Shown piece after piece: positions 48,534-58,363 of a stretch of DNA of 64,000 bases. The DNA is from Tomocerus qinae (lineage: Eukaryota; Arthropoda; Collembola; Entomobryomorpha; Tomoceridae): NCBI GenBank assembly GCA_020055645.1, contig CM034546.1, positions 83,514,001 to 83,578,000 on the forward strand. Direction: 5' to 3'. The notes beneath the pieces were generated by a model that was not told where the DNA came from, ran no database searches, and saw only the letters and a program-made list of their open reading frames with translations. Position 1 is the stretch's first letter. The number at the start of each line of letters is the position of its first letter. The position numbers and the translations under genes were made by a program.

Positions 48534-49370
48534 TTACTTACTTTGACGGAGCTCCAAACCTTCTAAAGCATAATTTACAGCCATTCCTACTTGTTGTAAA
48601 AATTTTTCTTTCGTTAGTAGGGACGGAATAGACAACTGACTGAAGCAAGTTTTAACTTTTAAAAAACCTTCTCCATTTACGACTGTAACTAGCAGTTCTG
48701 AGTCCAAACCTGTCCAACAGGACAACAAGTTCTTTATTCCATTTAGTTCTAGGGAAAAAATGTTTTTTGTTATAATATTGCCATGAAACTATGTATATAA
48801 TATTTGTTTTACGTAAAACATATTAATATCCCAACATTCCCAACCTCCTTCATATCGCCGAACGCTCTCAATTACTGCTTCCAAAACATGTTGGTTGACC
48901 CACAAACTTTATTTCCGAGACCACCATATCCGCACTAATATTAAAGTCGCTCTCTCTCTTACAAATACCTCCGTGATTAGATGGGGCCTTTTCTCTAAAA
49001 ATTGGAACACTGTCGTGTCTTTAACTCCCTATCTTAAAGAGTCTAATTGAGGCTTTCTTTTGTCGATGACATTATGATACATTATTGCCTCCTTTGCAAT
49101 TGAAGCATTCACCTTCGTAATGGGAACATAAAACCCTGAGTGACGTGCCAACCGGCGTATTTACTCTTTCATATCGTCTGAAGGTTCAGTGGTTACCCAG
49201 TCACCCATCTAAAAGAAGTATTATTGATAACTGCAGACTGACTGTCTTACGTAAGACAAAATATATAGCAGAATCAGTTTAGATTACTTACAGCCTAAAA
49301 CATATAAAACAACATTGCCCCCTCCAAAATCGACTTCTAAATACGGTACTGTTGGTTTGCATAGTTCTAT
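48534..49370 (-). pseudogene. HECT-E3-like C-terminal remnant
   Basis: Minus strand. Upstream part V-I-D-K-R-K-P-Q-L-D-S-L-R (about 49040) and F-L-E-K-R-P-H-L resemble the linker of G2E3-like HECT proteins. Near the end, L-L-S-C-W-T-G and V-K-T-C-F-S-Q-L-S-I-P (48600-48728) fit the HECT C-lobe, where the Cys in T-C-F accepts ubiquitin. The stop is at 48534. An exon-like piece at 49284-49370 ends at a GTAAGT donor, with an acceptor near 49205. There is at least one in-frame stop and a frame change, so this copy is broken. HECT C-lobes are known in multicopy transposon-linked genes of animals. It lies downstream of the integrase gene on the same strand. Confidence 0.5.
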
Positions 49371-49537
49371 AACCCGTCCGCCGTAAGTTCGAGTTGAATA
49401 GAGGAGGCAAAATAAAGAAAGAACAATAGCGATTTCATGGCTGAGCGAGCCCATGCTCAGTCGACCATGAAGTCGGTTTTGTTCTTTCTTTGTTTTACCT
49501 TCTCTATTCAACTCGAAGTAACGGCGGACGGGTTATA
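49368..49537. repeat. Foldback hairpin in the HECT-like region
   Basis: tataacccgtccgccgt at the left is mirrored by acggcggacgggttata at the right. The arms are about 75 bp, including ttgaatagaggaggcaaaa/ttttaccttctctattcaa. No coding capacity. Confidence 0.7.
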
Positions 49538-49679
49538 CAATCTGTGCTGTACTCTGCCGCTGCCTCCTTCGACCGACGAGTAATGCGCGGATTGCTAGTG
49601 TATAATATAGAGTACATATATGTAGAAACATAGGTTAAAAGATTTTCCAAGCTATTATTATAATAAAAATAATTTCTAC

Positions 49680-49695
49680 TGAATGACGTCATTCA
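49680..49695. promoter_or_regulatory. CRE-like palindrome ahead of the HECT-like gene
   Basis: Exact copy of TGAATGACGTCATTCA. On the minus strand it lies just after the end of the integrase gene (49741) and before the HECT-like remnant, where a promoter would be expected. Confidence 0.6.
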
Positions 49696-49784
49696 TAATT
49701 GTCTAGCATTTATTTAAAATAAATAAAAATTCAATGTTTATTATAACAGCTGTAATGCTTGTAAAAACACGTCTACGCCAAAAT

Positions 49785-49802
49785 TATTTGATACTCTGTT
49801 AT
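49785..49802. repeat. 18-bp target duplication of the retroposon
   Basis: tatttgatactctgttat, identical to 51721-51738. Confidence 0.85.
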
Positions 49803-51720
49803 TATTATTATTATTATTATTTATTGGCTTCTTTCAAGACGATGTGACCTTTGGTCTTTACGTCCTATACAGTGGTTTTTAACAATGCATGATGATGACA
49901 TTTTTGGTATACATTACATTAACAGCAAATAATTGCATAAAAAAGGCTACTAATATAATATATGGTTTGGAGTTGGGTTGAGGCATGTAGATGAATAGCG
50001 TACTGCACAATAAAAACTAACGGTACGTAATAAAATGTTACATAATGATGAATGTTACATATATCATAATCGGACGTTTTGAATCTTTAAAATGATTTAC
50101 ATTTTAACTCTTTAAAATGACATACATTTAGGATTTTTAAAATGACTTACATTTTGGATCTTTAAAATGACATACATTTAGGATTTTTAAAATGACTTAC
50201 ATTTTGGATCTTTAAAATGACTTACATTTTGACTCTTTAAACTGACTTACATTTTGATTCTTTAAAATGACTCTTTAAAATGACTTACATTTTGACTCTT
50301 TAAAATGACTCTTTAAAATGACTTACATTTTGACTCTTTAAAATGACTCTTTAAAATGACTAACATTTTGACTCTTTAAAATGACTCTTTAAAATGACTT
50401 ACATTTTAACTCTTTAGAATGACTTAAATTTTAACTCTTTAAGATGACATACATTTAGGATTTTTAAAATGACTTACATTTTGGATCTTTAAAATGACTT
50501 ACATTTTGACTCCTTTAAATGACATACATTTCGACTCTTTAAAACGACATACATTTTGACTCTTTAAAATGACACATTTTGACTCTTTAAAATGACATAC
50601 ATTTTGACTCTTTAAAATGACACATTTTGACTCTTTAAAATGACACATTTTGACTCTTTAAAATGACACATTTTGACTCTTTAAAATGACACATTTTAAC
50701 TCTTTAAATTGACAAACGTTTTGACTCTCTTAGGTGACATACATTTTGACTCTTTAAAATGACCCTTTAAAATGACTTACATTTTAACTCTTTAAATTGA
50801 CATACATTTTGGATTTTTAAAATGACATACATTTTGGATTTTTAAAATGACTTACATTTTGGATCTTTAAAATGACTTACATTTTAACTCTTTAAAATGA
50901 CTTACATTTTGGCTCTTTAAAATGACAAACATTTTGGCTCTTTAAACTGACTTCCTTTTTAACTCTTTAAAATGACTCTTTAAAATGACTTACATTTTGA
51001 TTCTTTAAAATGACTTACATTTTAACTCTTTAAAATGACTTACATTTTGACTTTTTAAAATGACTTACATTTTGATTCTTTAAAATGACTTACATTTTGA
51101 CTTTTTAAATTGGCATAGGTTGCATTTTACGGTTTATAAACTGGTGTTACATTTGGACATTTAAAATGCAAATTTGCTTTTCACGGTGTATAACTGTGTA
51201 TAATTTTTTGAAGTTAATAGAATTTATCATAGAACTCATGGTTTCTTTGAGAAAATTAAGAAGTTGAATGCATCAAATAAAGTATGTAGGTTACCAACTT
51301 TATTTCGTTCTCACGACTTCCAATGTTCTGGTGTCAGCAATTCCGGTGTCCTTGTACGGAATATAATCTCGTCTTGTGTTATTTATATCTTGTGTGTAAG
51401 GTTTGCATTGCACTTGCACTCGTTGTTCACATGATAGATTTGTCTGGAGTAGGATTTTTGCTTATGTAATGATGAGCTGTCGTTTCCGTTACAATAAATG
51501 TATAAATTTATATTTAATTAAATAGAAATCTAACAAAATTTATCATTATACAAATAAGAGAAAGACTGTTTATACTATATGATGTTATAGAGTATTAAAT
51601 TGCGAATACAATGATATAAATAAATACCAATTAAGTTTAGTTTTAATACTAGAAATAGCCAATAATTGAAGAGAGTAGTAAAATAGATGTTTGCAGTCAC
51701 ACTGCCTCAACCCAACTCCC
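49803..51720 (-). mobile_element. Noncoding retroposon with (AAT)n tail and internal minisatellite
   Basis: Perfect 18-bp duplications flank it, and on the minus strand it ends with AATAAATAATAATAAT, so it was inserted by target-primed reverse transcription. No ORF. The centre is a 25-bp minisatellite. The 5' part (51120-51720) and 3' part (49803-50060) are unique. A long SINE or a decayed LINE derivative; type not resolved. Confidence 0.65.
50060..51115. repeat. 25-bp minisatellite with 17-bp short units
   Basis: Units of ctctttaaaatgacttacat plus tttga, mixed with shorter tttaaaatgact units. About 45 units, diverged. Confidence 0.85.
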
Positions 51721-52889
51721 TATTTGATACTCTGTTATGGTTGAGGTTGGCTAAGTAACTTTGCAAAATAGGATTTGCTGATTGCTCTGGGGAGAGGGGG
51801 TTTGTTAGGTCATCATCATCATCATCATCATCATCAAAGTTTTGTAGATCCGACAAGTTGTTGCACATAAAATAAATGTTGATCCGATCATCCTACAAAA
51901 AACAAGTTGTTACAGTTAAAACATTTAATTTAGATGGTTATGGATACCAGCATTATGAGACAGGAGAATATACATCTGTGATATCGAGAACCATTCCATT
52001 AGGTGGCAGATGTAGTAGCATTAATTGACGGGGCGAAAAATTATTTTCGGTTGAAATAGGATGACTGTTCCATGCATTCATCAAAACTTCTAAATGATTA
52101 TTAATTCTTGGCAAGAAAACTTTGTGAAGTATGTACAAATGCTTCTCATTGTCAATATTCAATTGTCCATTATCTTCCAATGTATTAAATATATTTTTAT
52201 AAAATCGGGTACATCCATATGTCACATCTTTCCAGTGTCTCTCGATTCTGTTCAAATAATAAGCAATAGGTGACTTATTATGCTCGACGTCGAGCAAATA
52301 TAAAATAAATTTTGTAAACTACCTTTGATTGTGCACTGAACGGCCACAAATGTGACTTCATCGCATCTTTCCTCGCCTCTCAATTATAAAATTTGGTATG
52401 AGTATGTTCTCTTTCCCTTTGTCTGATCTCGTTCTATACGGTATTCCATATTTCTCTACGCCTCTCATAAACGATAATAAATTAGTGTCCGCTTTGTTGT
52501 CATTGCTGGCATCTAAGTAGCAGTTCTACTTTTCCCATCAATGCAACATGTAATAACGATTCCCCACCTTTAAAAAATAAAAGTTTTTCTATGCATTCAT
52601 TTTATTCAATTATAACACTTATTCCGACTTTTGATAGATGTTAACAATTCAATTTTATATTTAACATACCTAATCAATTTCATGTTGGTATCTAAATGCC
52701 ACATCTCGTTGCTATACTTAACAAAGTATACTCGTCGAACAATAGCACGGTTTTGACTTCTTCTTAAAATGACACCGTCAGGGTCAGCGGATCCCATTCC
52801 TTCCTCCATTAAGAAGAAATCCTTTCATACGCTTGTAGCCGGTCCTCAGAGGAAATGTCAGAATAAGAATGAGCAACCTGAGAGGAGAA

Positions 52890-52905
52890 TGAATGACGTC
52901 ATTCA
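52890..52905. promoter_or_regulatory. CRE-like palindrome in integrase intron 1
   Basis: Exact TGAATGACGTCATTCA within the 70-bp intron of the integrase-like gene. Confidence 0.55.
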
Positions 52906-53370
52906 CGGCACAATGATTAATAGATATTTGCATTAGCGAGAACATACTGAAATTCCATTTTCACTAAGACGTCGAAATATTGTGTCGCGAGAAACTCCAA
53001 ATAGTTTGGCGATTTGCGGTACGTGAAAGTTTAAACTTAACAAGTACTCAATGTTTTCACAAGGAATTTGTATTTTTGGTCGCCCTCTGTTTTTTCCTTC
53101 TAAGGACGTAACTTCCGTGTTCAATATTTCGACAGCTTTTTCTACAAATATAATAACATTGAGCCAAGAAATCTCAATAAGATCTGTATGTTGGTGTATC
53201 GCCTCCAGAATTAGTTCTAGTTTGGATATGGTATAGCAAAGCGAATCACAAATTATCTCTTGCTGCAATACCATTTGACAGTTATTAAGGGTTTGATGAA
53301 CTTCGTCTTTAAAACTCGCATCCATCGTTCTGCTGACTTGAGAAAATATAGTGTCATTTAATATACTGAA

Positions 53371-53386
53371 TGAATGACGTCATTCA
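53371..53386. promoter_or_regulatory. CRE-like palindrome in the integrase promoter
   Basis: Exact TGAATGACGTCATTCA, 45 bp upstream of the integrase ATG on the minus strand. Arm counterpart of 48181-48196. Confidence 0.65.
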
Positions 53387-54539
53387 ATAGTTTTTCGATT
53401 CTGTGTACTAATGATAGTTTTGAGCTGTAATAGAGAATTTCAAAACTCAGATATAAATATAGTTATTACGAATCTAATAAACGTTAGCTACTGACTTCAA
53501 TCTTAAGTCACATTATTCAAAAAATTGCTATTTCCAAAATTTTTTCAAACAAACTAATTGATAAATCACCTTTAACTGATTAAATAGATTTCTGATGTTA
53601 CTATGAATACTGACGATGACCAAGATAAATGATGACCACAGATTTACGCATTCCCGCGAATTGGTATTACTGTAGTACAAAGGCATATTATAGTATAGCC
53701 ATAACTATCAAGTAAATACTAGCTGTCATCCCGCTACTATTTACGGGTCATTTTTGTATACCTAGATACTGATATCCTTTGATCTCCCTATGGATACCAC
53801 ATATCTTCGCGCCATACTGGTCACCCATCATTATCTGCTGTCAAACATTTCAACTTATAGATAGATTATAGATTTGAACATATTTAACATCTGGTTATTT
53901 AACTATTTATTGTGAACAGAACATTTTCCAAGTGCTTATTTGATGTATTACCTCATAATATTTATTTGACTATTTATTTAATATGCCAGAAATAAACCTA
54001 TATAGAAGTGGTGTTGACAAAAAGGGAAATTGCTGTTGACAAAAAGGGAAATTGCTGTTGACAAAAAAGAAAGTGGTGTGTGAATTGGGTTGTGTTATGT
54101 GGTAATGGCGGCCATATATATATATTGGGTAATGCCATTATACAAAATTAATGATTTTTTGTATCAATGCGTTAACTTTTTGCTAACTAGTGATCCATGG
54201 CTAACAAAATTTTAATTACCTATGTTAAAAGACATTATAAAGCATTATAATTTTCTTGGCAATTGGAAATTCATTTTAGTAATAAGGAAATTAAATTTTA
54301 GCCCCCTGTATTCTTTTCTCTTTTCTGAGTATGTTAAGTATATAGGTATATGAGTATGTATTAAGTATATAGGTATATGAGTCATTTGTACAAAGCTGGC
54401 AGGATGTTACAATGCTTGCAGGATTTAACAATGCTGGCAGGATGGTACAATGCTGGCAGGAATAGAGTAGTTTAGCAATGTACCCCAATGCACATGCAAT
54501 GGGGTACGCTGTTAAACTCCTCTATTCCTTCCTACACGG

Positions 54540-54900
54540 TAATGCTGGATGAACGCTAATGCTGGATGAATGCTAATGCTGGCAGCTTTCTAATGCTGGC
54601 AGCTTCCTAATGCTGGCAGCTTTCTAATGCTGGCAGCTTTCTAATGCTGGCAGCTTTCTAATGCTGGCAGCTTTCTAAGGCTGGCAGCTTCCTAATGCTG
54701 GCAGCTTCCTAATGCTGGCAGCTTCCTAATGCTGGCAGCTTTCTAATGCTGGCAGCTTTCTAATGCTGGCAGCTTTCTAATGCTGGCAGCTTTCTAATGC
54801 TGGCAGCTTCCTAATGCTGGCAGCTTTCTAATGCTGGCAGCTTCCTAATGCTGGCAGCTTTCTAATGCTGGCAGCTTCCTAATTCTGCCTGCATCATAAA
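54540..54900. repeat. 17-bp minisatellite in the right arm
   Basis: About 20 units reading ttctaatgctggcagct, the inverse of 39480-39895. The unit number differs from the left arm. Confidence 0.85.
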
Positions 54901-55454
54901 GCTGCCTGAAATTCCTGCCAGGAATGTAACGGAACAGTTTATGAAATACGTTGTTTTTAAAGGATTTCATAAAGAACCTCCGGATCTATTTTTGCGACTA
55001 ATCTCCCCTCATAGGTTTGTTTGTACTTCCGTGTGTTGATTTGCCGTAATTCTAAAACGCAGCCAAGCACATAATAACGCACATAATGAGACAGTACGCA
55101 GTGGCTGTAGTGGCTGTACGCAATTATGCACTGCGCGGTCTATAGTATCCTACGACTTACAAGCCACAAAAAATTTCATAACAGGAGGAATGCATGCATT
55201 CTGTATGAAAATTCTTCCAGCTTTCAGTGCGCTCAAGATTTCTATTACTTCACGTGCGGGAAAATTTAATTCGGCCATTTACATTGATGTTTTGAATTTT
55301 GAATTGGTTTAATAAAACTTAGATCCCCAAAAAAGTGAGTCAGTTTTCGATTTAGTAAAGCAAGTTTTGCACCGTTTAAGGCAGTCAGCAGGTTTCAAAA
55401 GACTGTTTTTGCCACAAATGGGGACGCTGCTAGGTAACCAGCAAAAATTATCAT

Positions 55455-55835
55455 AGAGGGTGAATCATACATAGGGAGCTCCGTCGTACAGTTAAGAAGA
55501 GATGTGGGGTTTGGAGCGGATCGCGCCATTTTTGTCAGTAGAGGAGTACCATGGTGCTCACCACCAACAACTAGCTTGACTGCCCACTGCCCACCACAAT
55601 ATGTGAGCCGTCCATTATAATGTAATGAATTCGAAAATGTTCGAGGAGGCTTCTTTCTGTGCCCTTGGTAGATCACTGTATGGCATTATAATGGACGGCT
55701 CACATATTGTGGTGGGCAGTCAGGGTATTTGGTGGTGATCACCTTGGTACTCCTCTACTGATAAAAATGGCGCGATCCGCTCCAAACCCTACATCTCTTC
55801 TTAACTGTACGACGGAGCTCCCCATGTATGGGGTG
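55455..55835. mobile_element. Foldback element with about 160-bp arms
   Basis: catacatagggagctccgtcgtacag...cacaatatgtgagccgtcc is mirrored at 55685-55830. The loop is about 55 bp. Few mismatches, so fairly young. No duplication or gene seen. Confidence 0.7.
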
Positions 55836-55860
55836 AATGGGAATCGCGAAAATTCTTACT

Positions 55861-56140
55861 TTTTTTTGGGAAAGTCCTAAAGGATCTGAGATTACTGGTT
55901 CTACATCCATGTAGTAAGTGTAAAAAAGATTCTTCTAAACTTATTCTAGAGGTTATACTTTGAAAACTTCACATTTTTGTCTCTGGCTTGAAGATATCAT
56001 CGTGTATCTTCCAATCAAAGACAAAATTGTGAAATTTTTAAAATATAACCGCTAGAATAAGTTCCGATGAATCTTTATTATATTTACTTTATGGGTGTAG
56101 GATCAGAAATCTCGGATCCTTTAGCACTTCCCAAAAAAAG
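55861..56140. mobile_element. Foldback element with about 130-bp arms
   Basis: ttttttgggaaagtcctaaaggatc at the left is mirrored by gatcctttagcacttcccaaaaaa at the right. Centre near 56000. No gene. Confidence 0.65.
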
Positions 56141-56174
56141 TTAATGAGGAATATTTACGTTTGTATGCACCAGG

Positions 56175-56365
56175 ACTTTAAGCTTCCGGTACCTCAAATT
56201 TGGAAATCTCTGATGATAATCAAAATACATGTAAAAATTGCTTTACAACTCTTGGAATTCTGTCTAAAGTTCTTACCCGATTTTCTTGTGTGGTACATTT
56301 TTGGAATCCTGAATATAATGTCGACCATCACAATGTATAAAATATACGATATACATTAATGGTAT
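56175..56365. mobile_element. Half copy of the 25.8-kb foldback
   Basis: ggtacctcaaatttggaaat through ttggaatcctgaata matches the left arm of 25815-26235 with scattered changes. Only one arm is present. Confidence 0.65.
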
Positions 56366-56949
56366 AATAGTATGCTCAATGAGTTACTCCAATAGTCTAA
56401 AAATATTCTAAAATTTCATCTTACTACTACCTAGGGTCAATAGGCATCGAAAAAATTTTAATTTCCAGTGTAACAGGCCCCGCCCACTGGCTAATTTCCA
56501 CACTTTAGCTCCGCCAATTAGCCACGCCCCCTAATGGATCGTGACATTCTATTGGCTGAGAACACGTAAGCTCCTCCTACTTTGGGGGCGGGGCGAGGGC
56601 CGATTTCCACAGCAACCATGCAGGTTGCAAGAGATTTTCGGTGCCTGAGTCGAGTCATTATGTTTGTATTAAAATAGCATACTGGATCGGTAACATACTC
56701 TGGCCACCCACTAGGGTCACATTTTTAACATGGGGTACAAGGTAACGTTACTTTGAGAGGGGCGCTGCACCCCCTCCCCCACTGGACACGTCCAACCAAG
56801 CAAGCACTCACGTTCAAATTTTACTCTTTTTCGAGTACAAGAATAGAGAAGAAAACCTAAGCAAGCCGTAACAGAAGCTCGCCTGAGTAAAGGCGACCAT
56901 GTGCACATTTTTGGTAGAATGATAGTAGAAATAGGTCTATTTTGATTAC
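56366..56949. other. Spacer with a dispersed repeat
   Basis: No gene. gcaagccgtaacagaagctc...accatgtgcacatttt...ggtag at 56858-56925 is repeated at 62928-62985. A CCCC-rich block near 56760 resembles the end of the hAT family at 56950. Confidence 0.4.
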
Positions 56950-57756
56950 CAAGCACGTATCCAGTAGGGGGTGGAGGGGGGCACAGCGCCCCCCCCTAAA
57001 TCTGAAAAAAGAGGATTTTTTCCAAAAAAGGCCAAAAATTGAAAATTTTCAAAAGTCGTAATTGACTATCAAAATCAAAAAGTTTTAAAATAAGTAAAAT
57101 AATATAAACTATCAAAATAAATCTTAAATTTGATAGAACCGGAGTGAAATATTTTCCACAAACAAATTATAGTAACCGCAATTGAACTTTTTAATACCCA
57201 TTTTCTACTTTGACTATCAAAATGAAACAAAGTGAGTGCGTGGTATCTAATCAACCAATAGACCGATTTGCCCCAAAATCAATAGGGATCGTCAATGGTC
57301 CATATAGGCATCGTTTTTGCAAAGGCTAACTCGGCCTTAAAATGGTCCATTGTCCAGTGATGGCAGTATGTATAATGGTGATTAAAAGTATCCGAATCAA
57401 AAATGTGGTGGGTAACCGGAGTAATTTGCCAATAGCCAAATTCTCTTTCTAAACAAAAGGTTGACCCTAGGCCGTACTAAGGCGAAGTTTAGGAATATAT
57501 TTTGACTATAATATCAATGATGCGTAAAATATAACGTTTGTAGATGCACTAGCCCCATGTACTACAGGACCTGGGTCCTGTGACCGCCTAAGCGCGAAAA
57601 TTTTCGACATTCTTTGTCGGAAATGAGTCAAAAATGGCCTATAGATGGCAAATAATCGCGCGAAGCGCGAAATTTTTTGCTATTTAAAAAAAATTTCCCT
57701 TTTCTCGTATTTCGGGGGGGGGAGGGGGGTAAAGACCATTCCTCAATACGTCCTTG
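56950..57756. mobile_element. hAT-like nonautonomous copy, related to 24933-25599
   Basis: caagcacgtatccag at the left and caatacgtccttg at the right are inverted ends of the same family, with adjoining G-rich/C-rich blocks and the same gcgcgaagcgcg hairpin. The expected 8-bp duplication is not seen, so it may be a chimera or diverged. It contains a copy of the dispersed repeat ending ccccaaaatcaatagg (57177-57330). Confidence 0.5.
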
Positions 57757-57998
57757 CTGAAAAGTCCGTATGGTGTTATGTCGTACTTTTGCTGCCTAAG
57801 ACCATCACTTAATTTGGATTTGCGATAACTATCAAATTGTGGACAAGGAAGACAAGGATGACTGGATTGGTATATGATGTCAATCTTATTATTTGAGATT
57901 TTTCCATCTTCCAAACAGCGTAAATGTAATGGATTCTTAGTATTTTGCCGCCCCCAAACATTTGCCGCCCTGCTTGCCCATGCCTTGGGGCGGCCCTG

Positions 57999-58006
57999 TT
58001 TGGGAG
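57999..58006. repeat. 8-bp target duplication, right copy
   Basis: tttgggag, identical to 39098-39105. Confidence 0.85.
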
Positions 58007-58363
58007 GGGCGGGAAGGTGGAGACTACTGAATGGGTATGAATTGGCCGAGGTTGTATACGAAATTGTGGCATGAAATATCAGGGCAGTTGAACTTAGGAT
58101 TAGTCATATTGAATCTTTAATTTTGCTTTCTGTGAAATCGAGCCGTGTCGTAGGAAGGCTAAACAGCTAGCTTTATATAAACCTAATCTAAAATTGCAAG
58201 ACATGATAATCAAAATATTTACCTTATATATACCTCATATTACATATTATATGTATACAGAGATTTTTGTTTGAATTGAATTTATGGGAGATGAAAAATT
58301 ATGAGTAAATTCAAATAAATTTCTCCAACCAGAAAAGCTGCATTCAATCAACTATATGTTTTC

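Larger units (their letters stand above)
49741..53325 (-). pseudogene. rve-type integrase-like (DDE) gene with short introns, cut by a retroposon
   Basis: Exon 1 (53325-52948) starts M-D-A-S-F-K-D-E and carries a helix-turn-helix with G-V-S-R-D-T-I-F-R-R-L-S-E-N-G. A 70-bp intron (52878-52947, GTATGT...CTCAG) is followed by Y-S-D-I-S, D-P-D-G...R-R-V-Y-F-V and the first catalytic D in M-W-H-L-D (about 52700). After another GTATGT intron come C-I-D-G-K-S-R, Y-G-I-P-Y-R-T-R-S-D-K-G-K-E-N (second D, about 52450) and R-I-E-R-H-W (the E, about 52250), then L-P-R-I-N and W-N-S-H-P-I-S-T-E. The C-terminus has an Asp run from (ATC)n at 51810-51835 and ends at 49741 with an overlapping AATAAA. A retroposon (49803-51720) splits the last exon. 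Part of exon 2 seems deleted. This is a known multicopy animal integrase-core family. Confidence 0.65.
39407..54968. mobile_element. Long-TIR DNA element with integrase-like and HECT-like genes
   Basis: Two inverted arms of about 1.8 kb frame a core at 48387-53181. The right arm (53182-54968) is uninterrupted. The left arm is split into 39407-40078 and about 46992-48386 by Helitron 2, a mariner-like element and array growth. The arms match closely over the minisatellite, the ctcagaaaagag block, a Helitron-3'-like block and the first codons of the integrase gene. Core genes are on the minus strand. Without later insertions the element would be about 6.5 kb. The outer edges are not sharp: weak similarity continues outside 39407 and 54968. 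Confidence 0.65.
53182..54968 (-). repeat. Right inverted arm (intact)
   Basis: Reverse complement of the left arm. From the inside outward: integrase exon 1 start, CRE-like site, Helitron-3'-like block, tatactcatatacc units, tttgtacaaa junction, 17-bp minisatellite, and aaaggattt near 54965. The agreement with the left arm is high outside indels. Confidence 0.75.
39106..57998. mobile_element. Giant 18.9-kb hAT-ended composite element
   Basis: Begins CAGGGCCGCCCCAAGG and ends with its exact reverse complement, flanked by the perfect 8-bp direct repeat tttgggag. Terminal CAGGG, GC-rich subterminal sequence and an 8-bp duplication fit the hAT superfamily. The flanks are the two halves of one Helitron, which confirms the insertion. 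No hAT transposase was recognised inside. The interior contains the long-TIR integrase/HECT element, a second Helitron, a mariner-like copy, a retroposon and several foldbacks. It is either a nonautonomous hAT that later received nested insertions or one large element. Confidence 0.75.
38448..58170 (+). mobile_element. Helitron-like element 1, split by an 18.9-kb insertion
   Basis: Starts TCTATACTGTATTATAATTT after an A and ends ...aaacagCTAG. These are the 5'-TC and CTAG-3' ends typical of Helitrons. Inside lie a 31-bp minisatellite, a run of gagactacatgtcgatgaaa-type units, and a tail (aattggccgaggttgtat...) shared with Helitron 2 at 40533-45814. Without the insertion at 39106-57998 the element is about 0.85 kb. 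No Rep/helicase gene, so nonautonomous, like the DINE-type elements of insects that also carry internal tandem repeats. Confidence 0.6.

Noticed and set aside
39106-57998. Polinton/Maverick-type large element
   Set aside because: No protein-primed polymerase, capsid or ATPase gene seen, and the duplication is 8 bp with hAT-like ends, not the 6 bp of Polintons.
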